Source of the DNA: Glycine soja
Lineage: Eukaryota > Streptophyta > Magnoliopsida > Fabales > Fabaceae
Direction of reading: 5' to 3'
Length of the DNA: 64,000 bases
Assembly (NCBI RefSeq): GCF_004193775.1
Contig: NC_041002.1
Location: 38,289,112-38,353,111 of the forward strand
Positions 49,486 through 59,965 of the stretch are shown piece after piece; the first letter of the stretch is position 1; every line of letters starts with the position of its first letter. The position numbers and the translations under genes were made by a program. The notes beneath the pieces were generated by a model. The model did not search any database. It saw only the letters and a program-made list of their open reading frames with translations, and was not told where the DNA came from.

Positions 49486-50510
49486 ATGTTTGATAAACAA
49501 GAAGTTATGTCTCCAGCAAAACCTCCAGATAGGCCAGATCATGAGATCGATGATCCCCTATATTTGATGACATTGACCATCCCACAACTTTTTGTGAGGC
49601 CTCTCCAAGTTATGTGGGATGCTATCGTGTTCGGGGTGTTTAATGAACACTTCCCATTGTACATAAAGCACAAAGATCTCTTTGAAATTACACACGGTGA
49701 TCAATGTCTCAGCATATATGTTATACAGTTGTGGATTCTGTAAGTCAATTTAGATTATTGTTAATCACCTAAGTTATTGTTTTAAATTCACACATAATTA
49801 ACTTTGTCTTAACAACAATAGGCATCTGACTCAGACAAGTATGCAAGCGGGGAATTTTGATGTGTTTGGATTCCTCGAGCCACAGTCCATTCAGAGATCT
49901 GGGCAATCACAATTTGAATCAAAAAGTTACATGAAGAGTTGGATGCAGAGTTCAAAACGCAATGTCTACCTTGGAGCCTACCTGAATGGGTGAGTCAAAC
50001 TGAACAACTAAATTTAAATAATGTATAATACTACTATAACCCATATTGGTCTCCACTGCAGCGCACACTGGCAAATGGTCGTCATTTTGCCTAAGGAAAA
50101 TCTTGTTGTCTGGTTTTGTTCCTTGCATAATAGGCAAGACAACTACCTTAAAGGAATAATTAACAAGTCAGTGTTGTTTTTCAATACAATTGCATTAGCA
50201 TAACTCAACAACATCAATATTTTAATGTTCCTTGTATTCAACACTGCTTTGATAGGACTTGATGATACTCCACAACCTAAATCCAATGCTGGTGCTAGGT
50301 GGATTGTTGTTAAGGTACGTGATCTAAATAAAACTTCTACTTAGCTATATTTTATGTGTGTGTACACTAATTGTAGTTAACGTTTAATATCCAAATTTCA
50401 TTATGTATTTAGTATAATAGACAAAAAGGAAGCACTGTGTGCGGCTATTACGTCATGCACTGGATATCCACGATAATCTTAAGAACTTACAGGAATAATT
50501 GGGAAACGGT
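49486..50510 (+). pseudogene. Ulp1-like (C48) cysteine protease exons of the CACTA
   Basis: Exons separated by short introns read DDPLYLMTLTIPQLFVRPLQ, then NFDVFGFLEPQSIQRSGQSQ and KRNVYLGAYLNG. Next come AHWQMVVILPKENLVVWFCS with the expected catalytic His near 50070, GLDDTPQPKSNAGARWIVVK, and GSTVCGYYVMHWISTIIL with the catalytic Cys near 50441. Splice sites fit GT/AG at most borders. An Asn replaces part of the usual Asp environment (CSLHN). Ulp1-like domains are common in plant CACTA proteins and may remove SUMO from host or element proteins. Since upstream exons are broken, a functional product is unlikely. Confidence 0.8.
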
Positions 50511-50879
50511 AATTGTTTATTTCAAACAAAGTTGATTTTCTTATCATTAGTATTACATTATTAACTTATGTTTTATTTGATCATGCAATATTTTAATGAT
50601 GTTAGACCATTGGATAATCTTTGTTGATAGTTATTTACAATTGCTGTTTCATTTTAACATTGAATAATCTTTGTTGATAGTTATTAATAAATTATTTATT
50701 CATAGTTATCAATTCATTTTTTATAATTGATAGTTTACTAGCTAGCTTTCTGCTAAAACCTGTTTGAAAGCAGAATGCAAAGGATAAATGTTGTGTTGTG
50801 TGGTCTGATTTTAAATTTATAGGTTAAATTTTGGGTTTTTAGTAAAAATGAAGAGAGTATTTAAAAAAATTCCTAATAA
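50511..50879 (+). other. CACTA 3' region
   Basis: AT-rich, with a direct repeat of GAATAATCTTTGTTGATAGT (about 50610 and 50664). No gene. It leads into the right subterminal repeats. Confidence 0.5.
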
Positions 50880-51330
50880 CAACATCGGTTTTTTTTTAAA
50901 AAAACCAATGTTGATTTACACAAACAACATCGGTTTTTCCAAAAAAAAAAACCGATGTTAATGTATAAGTTAACATCAGTTTTTCACAAAACCGATGTTG
51001 TTTCTGTATATTAACATCGGTTTTTAATAGAAACCAATGTTAATGTATACGTTAACATCGGTTACGTTAACATCGTTTTTATAGAAAACCGATGTTAATG
51101 TATAAGTTAACATCGGTTTTGTATAAAAACCGATGTCAACTATCAAATTCATACATTTTTTGTGTAATTCTTATTGTATAACATTGGTTATTTAAATAAT
51201 CGATGTTGTCATTTTTACGTTAACATCGATTTTGAAAAACTGATGTTAAGGATAATAATTTCAACATCGGTTAAAAACCGATGTAGAAAGTCATAAATAA
51301 CCGATGTAGAAAACATATTTTCTAATAGTG
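50880..51330. repeat. CACTA right subterminal repeats and terminus
   Basis: At least seven hairpin pairs of AACATCGGTTTT and AAAACCGATGTT occur, separated by loops of a few bases, followed by ACATATTTTCTAATAGTG at the very end. The motif spacing is irregular. The same motif fills the left end, as expected for binding sites of the CACTA TnpA-type protein. Confidence 0.85.
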
Positions 51331-51333
51331 AAT
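51331..51333. repeat. CACTA target-site duplication AAT, right copy
   Basis: AAT directly follows the TAGTG terminus and matches 244-246. Confidence 0.75.
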
Positions 51334-52934
51334 GATCAAAATTATTTATTGTGAAAAATAGAAGGATTAAGTGTCTTTTATTTAAAAATAAGAGAATCAA
51401 AATATCGGATTTAAAACTATAGGGAGTTCAAAATTACAATTTAGTCATAAATTTATTTAAACGTATTTTGAGCATATTTTGAGCATCCTTGTTGATTTTT
51501 TCACATACCTCTAAATTAAAGAAAACACAACAGTCCATAGTCTATGCACACAGTCCTTTATCTCTTGTCCATTTGACTTATAAAAGTTGCGATTTGAAAT
51601 GAAAAATTATAGGTAAATTATGAGTGTCTACAATTGTAAAATAGCATGTTTTCTTATATATTAGATGATTTCCAATTATGAACTAATGGTTATCGAAAAT
51701 TAGTGAAATCTAAGGCTTTGTTTAAGCATTAAAAAACTTTTTTTTTTTACCATAATAGAAATATTAAAAAGCCAAGTAAAGAGAGTAATATACTTTTAAA
51801 AAGGTTCAGTCAAATATAATATTTGAACTTTTTCACGTTCGATCATGATATGGATACATAATATGTTAGAATAGAATATATTCAGAAAGCATAATTTATG
51901 TGATGAAATCCTAAGGTCTAGATAGTCCAAAAAAACAGAACACAGAAAGTCATAAAACTAATAGCTTCTCACTCACCTCCACTCCCTCTCTTCAATTTCT
52001 TTTCTGCTGCTGTAGCTCATTGTCGACACTAAATTTGTTGTTGCTTCTCTAACCTTTGTGAGAGACATATAATACCATCAAACTGCTTGTACCTACAGTT
52101 TTGGTCCCACCCACTAAATAATCATAAAAAAAGTTGCAAGGCAAAAATGGCACCTAAAAAGTTTCATCATGATACATGACAAAATCTCCACTATTCATCG
52201 ATAGAGAAGCACCTTTCTTGCAAGTTGCCTAGAAAGGAACCACTTTACTTTATTCCAGGCCGTTCCTAATATTTTAGGGGTGTGGGATGAAACAATAAAC
52301 AAGGATCCCTTAAATATTTAAGTGTTTTAAAATATAAAATATATATCACAAAAATAAACATGTAATTTTATTAAAAATAATATATTTTATTATATTGAGT
52401 AAATTAGTATAATTTAGACAATCTTAAAAAAATGTATTTTAGTCAACTCCATTACTACCCTTTATCATCAATTTTTTTTAATCTTCTCAGTTGTTGAATC
52501 TTTAGTAATTAATTTTAACTTGTTATTTTTATTATAGTGTTATCACCACACTTTTGTTATTAATTTTTAAATTAAGTAATGAATTATTTCTCTTTGAAAA
52601 TAAGGTTTCTAATTTTTCTAGTGCCAACTTCAATAGCTACTAACTAGTTAGATTAGCTTCTTTTGTCTCTGCATGCATTTTTCTAATAGTGTCGGTATCA
52701 CTTTTTTTTTTTTTGCTTCCATATTATCCAATCTTCATGCGGGGAAAAAGTCACGTTGCTACCACAAAGGCATAGGCGTAGAAAACAGTGAAATTATTTT
52801 AATGTTTTAATAAATTTTGAATCTTCAAATAATTGGAAAGTTGGAATAAGATTAAGTCATTAATTGGAGTTGAATAGGATAAATTGAAGAAACAAAAGAT
52901 GATACATGTAGATTTTTCTTTAAAAATATCAAAG
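51334..52934. other. Intergenic flank right of the CACTA
   Basis: AT-rich sequence with no ORF above background and no repeat family that I recognise. It is the original neighbourhood of the CACTA insertion. Confidence 0.5.
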
Positions 52935-53764
52935 TAGGAAATTGCTTGGGGCATCCAGCATTTTTCCTGGGGCACCCAGCAATTTTCATAAATGTCGAAA
53001 ATACCCTTATGGTATTTTCGGTTATAAATAGCAAGAGGAGTTTTTCATTTCTGCAGCACCATTTTTTTAGTAAAATCTTCGTCACTTAGTGTAAGTTGCT
53101 TCCGTTAAGGTCAGTTTCGAAGCGTATTTGGTCTCTGGTGATGTGCGTGCGTTGTTCAGGAGTATACGGTGAATTTTGGTCTATTTTTGTCGCCGGAGAA
53201 AAAAAGGTACGTAAAAAAAATGTTACGAACCTACGAATTGGCAATCCGTATGGGTCATATGGATTGCCAATCCATATGACCCATACGGATTGCCAATCCG
53301 TATGTGCATATGGATTTCTTTGTTTTTTATTTTATTTATTACATTGCAATTGTTAATTTAATTATTATTAATTTTGTAATTTTTTTGTACTAGTTTTAGT
53401 AATTTCAGAATATTTGATTTGGTGATATTATTTTTTATAGTGATATAAAAAAATATATTAAGTAATTAGAATGGTGAAAAAAGAAATACTAATGATTAAT
53501 AATTAACTAACATTAGATTGCTTAAAAATTAATATGTTGATGATTAATAATTAAACAAATTTATATGATGATGATTATGTATTTACATGTTTAACTGAAT
53601 TATGTATTTTATTGAATAATGCATTTATTAGATTTATATGACATTTTAATGAAAATGTGCAATAAAATATTTTTTTTGTAAACAACTATATTTGTGTTAA
53701 TAACAAATGAGGTGGTTGTATAATTTTTTGCCATTGAATTGAATTTGTTAAATGTTTTATTAAG
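52935..53764 (+). other. Probable MULE 5' region
   Basis: GAAATTGCTTGGGGCATCCAG, then a second GGGGCACCCAGCA, followed by sequence up to the transposase start, looks like the terminal region of a Mutator-like element. The other terminus is not in the window, so neither the inverted repeat nor a 9-bp duplication can be confirmed. It contains the perfect palindrome at 53243-53291. Confidence 0.4.
53243..53291. repeat. Perfect 23-bp inverted repeat with 3-nt loop
   Basis: Arms at 53243-53265 and 53269-53291 are exact reverse complements separated by GCC. They are built from ATTGCCAATCC[GA]TATG modules, one more of which follows at about 53291-53307. Transcribed RNA would form a strong hairpin. 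Confidence 0.9.
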
Positions 53765-56700
53765 ATGGACAAAGACCAATTAATGTATGAAGAAGTTGAT
53801 ATAAATGTTGAAAATGAGGAAGATGTTGGCGTTAAAATAGAACACGTTGATTGCTTTGATGCCTTTAATACTTCTCAGGTATTTGTATAATTTGTTGTTG
53901 TTGGTACAATAATTATATTACATAGATGTTTATTGATGTTAGACCTTATTTGAATTATGTTATAGTTGTTTGCTAGTCGTGATGAAGTTTTACAATGGGC
54001 TCAATCGTTGGCTCATGATATTGGATTTGTTGTCGTTATAATGAGGTCAAACACCAATACTGGTGTTCTTGGAAGAGCCTTATTTCTGTTGATAGCTTGT
54101 GAAAGGAGTGGTAAGTATAGGTCTAAGAAACATAATTTGGTAAGAACATGCACTGGTAGTAGAAAATGTGGATGCCCGTTTAAGTTGGGTGCGAAGCCAG
54201 TTTTGGGAGGAGAAAGCTGAATGGTGAAGTTAATTTGTGGGGCTCACAATCACAAAATGGCAAAGCCATTAGTTGTGCATCCATATGTGGGTCGACTGAA
54301 AATGGATGAGAAGATTGTTGTTGCTGATATGACGAAGTTCATGGTGAAGCCATGAAAATTTTTGTTGACGTTAAAAAAGCACAATGACAACAATTATACA
54401 ACAATCAAACAAATTTACAATGTTAGACATGCTTACCGTTCTTCCATAAGAGGGAGTAACACCGAATGCAACAACTGATGATGCTGCTTGATCGAGATCA
54501 ATATATTCACTAGCATAGGCTGAAGGATGATAATGTTGTACGTGACTTGTTCTGGAGTCATCTTGATGCAGTAAAGTTAACCAATTCTTGTAATTTGGTT
54601 TTTTTGATCAACAGTACCTACAAAACAAATAGGTACAAACTATCGTTGCTTGATATTGTTGGTGTTACACCAACAGGAATGACATTTTCTGCTGCTTTTG
54701 CTTACTTGGAAGGAGAACGTCTTAATAATGTTGTTTGGGCTCTACAACGGTTTCGGGGTCTTTTCATGAGAGTTGATGCACTTCCCAGGGTTAGTGTCAC
54801 CGACAGGGATTTGTCTTTGATGAATGCAGTGAAAACTATATTCCCAGATGCTACGAACTTGTTGTGTCGGTTCCGCATTGTCAAGAATGTGAAGGCAAAA
54901 TGCAAAACCCTGGTTGCTCAAAAGAATGAATGGGATTATGTGATGGAGGCTTGGGGGAGTTTGGTTAACTGTCCATGTGAGAGTTCTTTTCATGAGTACC
55001 TTAAAAACTTTGAAATGGTTTGCTCTCTGTGGCCTATATTTATGGACTATGTGTGTCAAACATGGGTGATTCCGCACAAAGAAAGATTTATGAAAGCATG
55101 GACCAACAAAGTGATGCATCTAGGAAACACAACTACTAACAGGTATCAATATTGTTTTTTGTTTGTGTTCATTTGTTTATGTATTGACTTAAATGAAAAT
55201 GTTGCGGTTGTTTACATGTTGTTGTATATTTCATATGTAGGGTTGAGAATGCTCATTGGTCACTAAAGAGACTCCTACAAAACTTTGTTGGTGACATATG
55301 CAATGTTTGGGAAGCAATGAATAATATGATGACACTTCAACACACCCAAATTAAAGCATCTTTTGAGACAAGCACGCACGTGGTTGGGCATGTGTTTAAA
55401 GTAACTTTGTACAAAAAAACTACTTGGTATGGTATCAAGGTATGCTTTAAATGAAATTGCTGCTTGTCGCAACGTGCCCTTCACGGGCGAGCGAGGGCGA
55501 GGCTCATGGGTGCGCTTTCCAAAGGAGGAAAGATGTGCGGAGTCGCCACCAACGTTTATTTGTGGAAAACGTCGGAAAAACCGAAGGAAACCGGTCAAAA
55601 TGAAAATTCTAAGTTCGGGAGTTGTATTTACGCTTGAGGAAAGTATTAGCACCTCTCACGTTTGTCTCAAAGGACAACAACCTATTTTTTAGAATTGTGG
55701 AATTGTGTTATCTTAACTTTTATTTCTTTTTATTTTTTGAGGTCGACAAAAGCGGGGCTCTTGCTCCTACGTACCCTCCATCAAAGAGGAAATCAGACCT
55801 ACGTAGTTCTTTCATATGCATGAATCAAGTGGTTCTTTTTTTACTTGAAAGGTGATCATTTTAAGGCGTTGGACCTTAAAAATGATCCATTTTACTTGGT
55901 AAGAAACAGAAATGATAAACTTTCAAAATCCTATTTTTGTGGACGAGCTTGACTAGGCGAGTTGATTTTAGCCTTAATTTCACTTTAGTTATTAGTCAAT
56001 TCAATTAAGAATGAGAAATCCCAAAGAGAAAACGTCCAATTGATCTTTCGCTTTTATTTTACTAAAAGGTATTTTTTGATTATTATATTATTATTTTACC
56101 TCTTTTTTTATTTCCAACGTGGTTACGGCACGACCGAACGGTCGGAATTCATTTTAACCAAAATTAATGGATGATACAATTCAAACGATCGGTGGAAATT
56201 TATTTTATTTTTAGATTAAGCGAGAAATGACTTAAATAAATGGCTTAAGCACGTCAAAAGGGGGTATAAAAAGCAAATGAAAACGAGAATAAAAATACAT
56301 GAAACAAAATGTGGACCACCACGGGTACATAGAATGAATTGAAAAGCTTGGTTTGAGGTACTTACCCGTTGAAGACTGAAGAAAATGAAGAACGAACGAT
56401 GAATCTTGAAGAACGGTCGAGAATCTTCGCGTAATTTCTCACGGAAACGTTATAGAAACGTTACGGAAGCGCCTCGGCTTGGATTTTCTTCACAGAAATA
56501 ATTTTCCTCGGCAATTTTGAGAGAGAGAGAAGTGCCTAAGAGGCTGAACCCCTTTCTTCTTCACTTCTTCCCCTATTTATAGCAAAATAGGGGAGAAGCT
56601 TGCCGCCCAGCTCGCCCAGGCGAGCAAGGTTGCTTCCTCCAGAAGCAACAGCCTTCTGGAGGAAGGGTCTGGAAGGCCCTAGTGGGCTAGATTGCTATTT

Positions 56701-58335
56701 GCACCCCCTTTTACTAAGTGCACCCCCCTTATATTTTTTTGGTAATTCTTTTTCCGTAATGTTACGAAACTTTACGAATTTCGTAACGATACTTATTTTC
56801 CTTCCGCAAGGTTATGAATCCTTACGGATTATGTATTTACTCTTTTTTAGCTTTCGAAGAAGTTACGGAAACTTACGGATTGCGCAAAAACACCTCTTTT
56901 CGATTTCCGTCACATTACGGAATTTCACGGATTGCGCAAGCCTGCTTCCTTTTGATTTCTGACACGTCTCGGGACTTCATTCATTGTGCAACCAAGGACG
57001 CCAAGTGTCTCGAAGCGACTAATCAAAGGTTGTATATCATCAAATAATAATCCCCGGACGAAATTAGGGTATGACACTACTGAGTATGAGCGTGTAGCTT
57101 ATGCAAGCATAAACCCTTCACGTTGTGGATGGGTCATTAGGAGTACTCACGGTCTTCCATGTCAATGTGAGTTGTTAGCTCCATACCACTCGAGACAATC
57201 CAAATTTTTTGGCGGCGCCTTGGTTTTTCAGATCAAGGGTTATGTGAAACACAGGTGACCATAACTAAGGATATGAAAACCATATCGAAAGGCTTTGAGT
57301 AGCTCGATGTTTGTGGTAAAGTACATTTGAAGTCAAAGCTACAAGAAATTGCTTATCTTGATATGAACTCCATGTGTCCTCCTATAGAAAAGGTGAAGAC
57401 CAAGGGTGCTCCAAAAAAACTGTTGACCAAACAACAAAAGTCAACAAAATGTGATCCGTCTTATTGGGAGTATATTGATGCGCTACACTTTGTGCAAAAT
57501 AGTAATTCGTTAGTGAAACATAGTGCATCATCATCTGAGGAACCAATACAGAGACGAAATATTCCAATGTTGGATCAATTTCATTCGTGCATCTAGGATT
57601 CTATTGAAAACATTATTAATGTCAAAACAGATGGTAATTGTGGTTATCAGGAAATAGTTGCGTTATTGGGTATGGGTGAAGAATCATGGTCATTGGTGCG
57701 CAACCATCTGCATATAGAACTGACAAGCTGGTCCGAAGAGTATATCAACCTGGTTGGTGGCATAGAGAGATTTGAGGAATTAAAGTGTTCCCTAATTGTT
57801 GACAGATTATCTATGGTACATAAGTTTATTATTATGTCACTTTTTGTTAAAATAACATTTTAAGTATCCACTATTTGTTGTCTGTTACATGTAGGTTACC
57901 ATGGACAAGTGGATGAATATTATGGATATGGGATATGTCATTCCTTCACGATACAACGTGATCATTGTTTCTCTTTCACGACAACAAAGCATGACATTTT
58001 TTCCTCTTAAAAGTCAGCCGCCACTAGATTCTTTTGTGCATCACGTAATATACGTTGGTCATGTGTATGGAAATCATTTTGTAAAGGTAATTGCATAATT
58101 ATGATGTTAGTATAACTAGTGACACTGTAGTTGGGTATCTTACGTTGAATTTGTTTGTCGTTATGTAACAGTTTTTGTTACGAGACCATTGTCCTTTACC
58201 ACCAGTGGCGTTGTTGTGGAATACACATTATCATTCTCAGGCAAAGTAGTGGCTCACTCCGTACATAGGTAGAATGCAGCGTTACACAAATTTGTCTAGG
58301 CTGAAAACCAAATTTGTTGATTTAGGTGAACCATG
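53765..58335 (+). pseudogene. MULE transposase (FAR1/MURA type) fused to an OTU protease domain, broken
   Basis: Exon 1 (53765-53878) encodes an acidic start, MDKDQLMYEEVDINVENEED. After an intron (53879-53965) comes a FAR1-like zinc-binding region (SRDEVLQWAQSLAHDIGFVV, CTGSRKCGCPFKL). Then come the MULE transposase core (VFLINSTYKTNRYKLSLLDI, SVTDRDLSLMNAVKTIFPDA), an intron near 55142-55240, a SWIM-like CGWVIRSTHGLPCQCELL, and a linker. The OTU domain has its catalytic Cys in VKTDGNCGYQEIVALLGMGE near 57632 and a late His in LLWNTHYH near 58228. It ends GEP plus stop at 58335. Lesions: TGA 54218, TGA near 54352, a frame change near 54465, stops near 54505, 57298 and 57595, and a 1.6-kb solo LTR at 55465. 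Confidence 0.82.
55465..57077 (-). mobile_element. Solo Ogre-type LTR inside the MULE gene
   Basis: TGTCGCAACG to GGGTATGACA, 1613 bp, reverse orientation. It is flanked by CTGCT (55460-55464) and CTACT (57078-57082), a 5-bp duplication with one mismatch. Reading across it restores the host frame EIAA to TEYERVAYASINP. It keeps the TATA box (near 56573-56580) and splice donor (near 56359-56368). Confidence 0.92.
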
Positions 58336-58642
58336 AACATAAAATATATTATTATCATTGACGTTTGTGTAAATAATTATTTTGTTGACATTCATAATTT
58401 TGTTTTCTGTCATTATTTTTAAAAGTTAGGAAATAATTAAGTGCTTTGAAAATAATAATCATACGGTTTCATTAGCTAATGTGCACGAATTCAAATATTA
58501 CATTAACTTCAACATAGTTGAAACAAAATAAAAATGCATGAAAAACTACAATTAACTAATACTAATTTTGCATTGAATCATGTTGCAACCGAGGCATATC
58601 GTCTTCCATTTTGATTACCTGTTTACTAAAAACAACTAAAAT
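58336..58642. other. Convergent intergenic spacer in the MULE block
   Basis: AT-rich, no ORF. It separates the 3' ends of the plus-strand transposase-OTU gene and the minus-strand ORF. Confidence 0.5.
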
Positions 58643-59401
58643 TTATATTAGCCCAAATTGTTTCCAGTAGTTAGACTGTACTGAGACCTTTAGCACATCA
58701 TCGTCAGTTTTCAGCTCAATAATTTCAAATTTGATAACTTTGTCTAAATACTCATAATGACCTGGTTGTCGAAAAAACAATCGTCTTACCGTTTGTGATT
58801 CATGAATACCATAAGGAGGAATCCCTTGAGATGCAACTTGCTTGATCAAATACCATAACGTCAAATTTTTTGTATTTTTTCTTGTGAATGAGTAGCTGAC
58901 AAAGTTGTGTTGGCGTGGCATATTCCACCTCCCGTTGTAATATAGCAGGGTATCATGAGTAGGGGTCATAGTGGCTTGAAGTAAGTTTAATATTCCGTCT
59001 GGTGTTCTACCAATGGTGCATAATAACTCAATCGGGCAAACACACGAGAATTGATCATTACACATTAACATTGTGTTAACATCATCATCGTTTTTCAATC
59101 GCATAGATTGAAAGCAAAATTGGTTACTTGCATCTGTGAATGGCCGTTGATAGTAAATTTCATCCAAATATTGATCGTTGGTTAGCTGAAGGGTATTGTG
59201 CATTCTGCTTTTTAGCATTTGAAAACCACAATCGTTAAATACTTGAATGGGTATTGGAGTGAAACTTTGGAAATAAACACCAATTTTGTTGTGAATAATT
59301 GATCCATTCGGAAAAATAAAAGCTAATCTGGAGTTCACAATCATCTGACTGCTTGTTCCTCCCAAAAATGTCATAGTTTGTTGTAAAATTTGGTTTGTCA
59401 A
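58643..59401 (-). CDS. Intact 252-residue ORF with internal twofold repeat, function unknown
   Basis: An uninterrupted frame starts MTNQILQQTMTFLGGTSSQ and ends YWKQFGLI. Two halves resemble each other: first half DEIYYQRPFTDASNQ, SMRLKNDDDVNTMLMCND; second half RRLFFRQPGHYEYLDK, FEIIELKTDDDVLKVSVQSN. Each looks like the small N-terminal module of many plant MULE transposases, here doubled and without a transposase core (family link is inference). A TATA-like TATATATAAAT lies about 50 bases upstream (59447-59457). There is no signal peptide or membrane segment. It is the only long intact gene of the right-hand block, while its neighbours are full of stops. I cannot assign a function. Confidence 0.65.
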   Translation of the reverse strand: MTNQILQQTMTFLGGTSSQMIVNSRLAFIFPNGSIIHNKIGVYFQSFTPIPIQVFNDCGFQMLKSRMHNTLQLTNDQYLDEIYYQRPFTDASNQFCFQSMRLKNDDDVNTMLMCNDQFSCVCPIELLCTIGRTPDGILNLLQATMTPTHDTLLYYNGRWNMPRQHNFVSYSFTRKNTKNLTLWYLIKQVASQGIPPYGIHESQTVRRLFFRQPGHYEYLDKVIKFEIIELKTDDDVLKVSVQSNYWKQFGLI

Positions 59402-59965
59402 GTTGGTTTGGGAGAGAATGTGTGATTTTTGAGAGTGTTGGTGTGATATATATAAATGGTGTTCACTAAGACTGCTTGTATTTTTTTTAAAATAGACACG
59501 CGCAGATTTGTATTTGTGTTGTCAAGTACAACAATGTTGTGTCTTGCTTTAAGTTGCATCAGACATGTATTGCTTGTATTAGAACTAAAACAACAGAGTA
59601 GTCATTTCTATGTCAGTATGTACGTGTAGTATTGATTTTTTAAAAAAATACGCATACAATTGACAGTATATTGTCAAGTTTGACAATGATTTATCATACA
59701 TGCGTAATTTATTTTTGTTGCACGAACTAATTTATTTCTTAACGCAACATTAACGGCTAATTATCGATAAACGAATGACAAAAATTTATATCACGTAATC
59801 ACTAACGTGTCCATACATAAATAAACCAAATAAATAAATTATCCAAAAAAATTAAAAATATACCAAATAAATAACCAAATGTCACTGTCAATAAATAAAT
59901 GTACCAAATAAATAAATTATCCAAAAAATTATAAATGACATATATAAGGAAAAAATAAAACAATT
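59402..59965. other. Spacer with AT-rich direct repeats
   Basis: Short repeats of AAATAAATTATCCAAAAAA and AATAAATGTACCAAATAAAT occur at 59818-59935. No ORF. The 5' end holds the TATA-like element for the ORF at 58643-59401. Confidence 0.5.
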
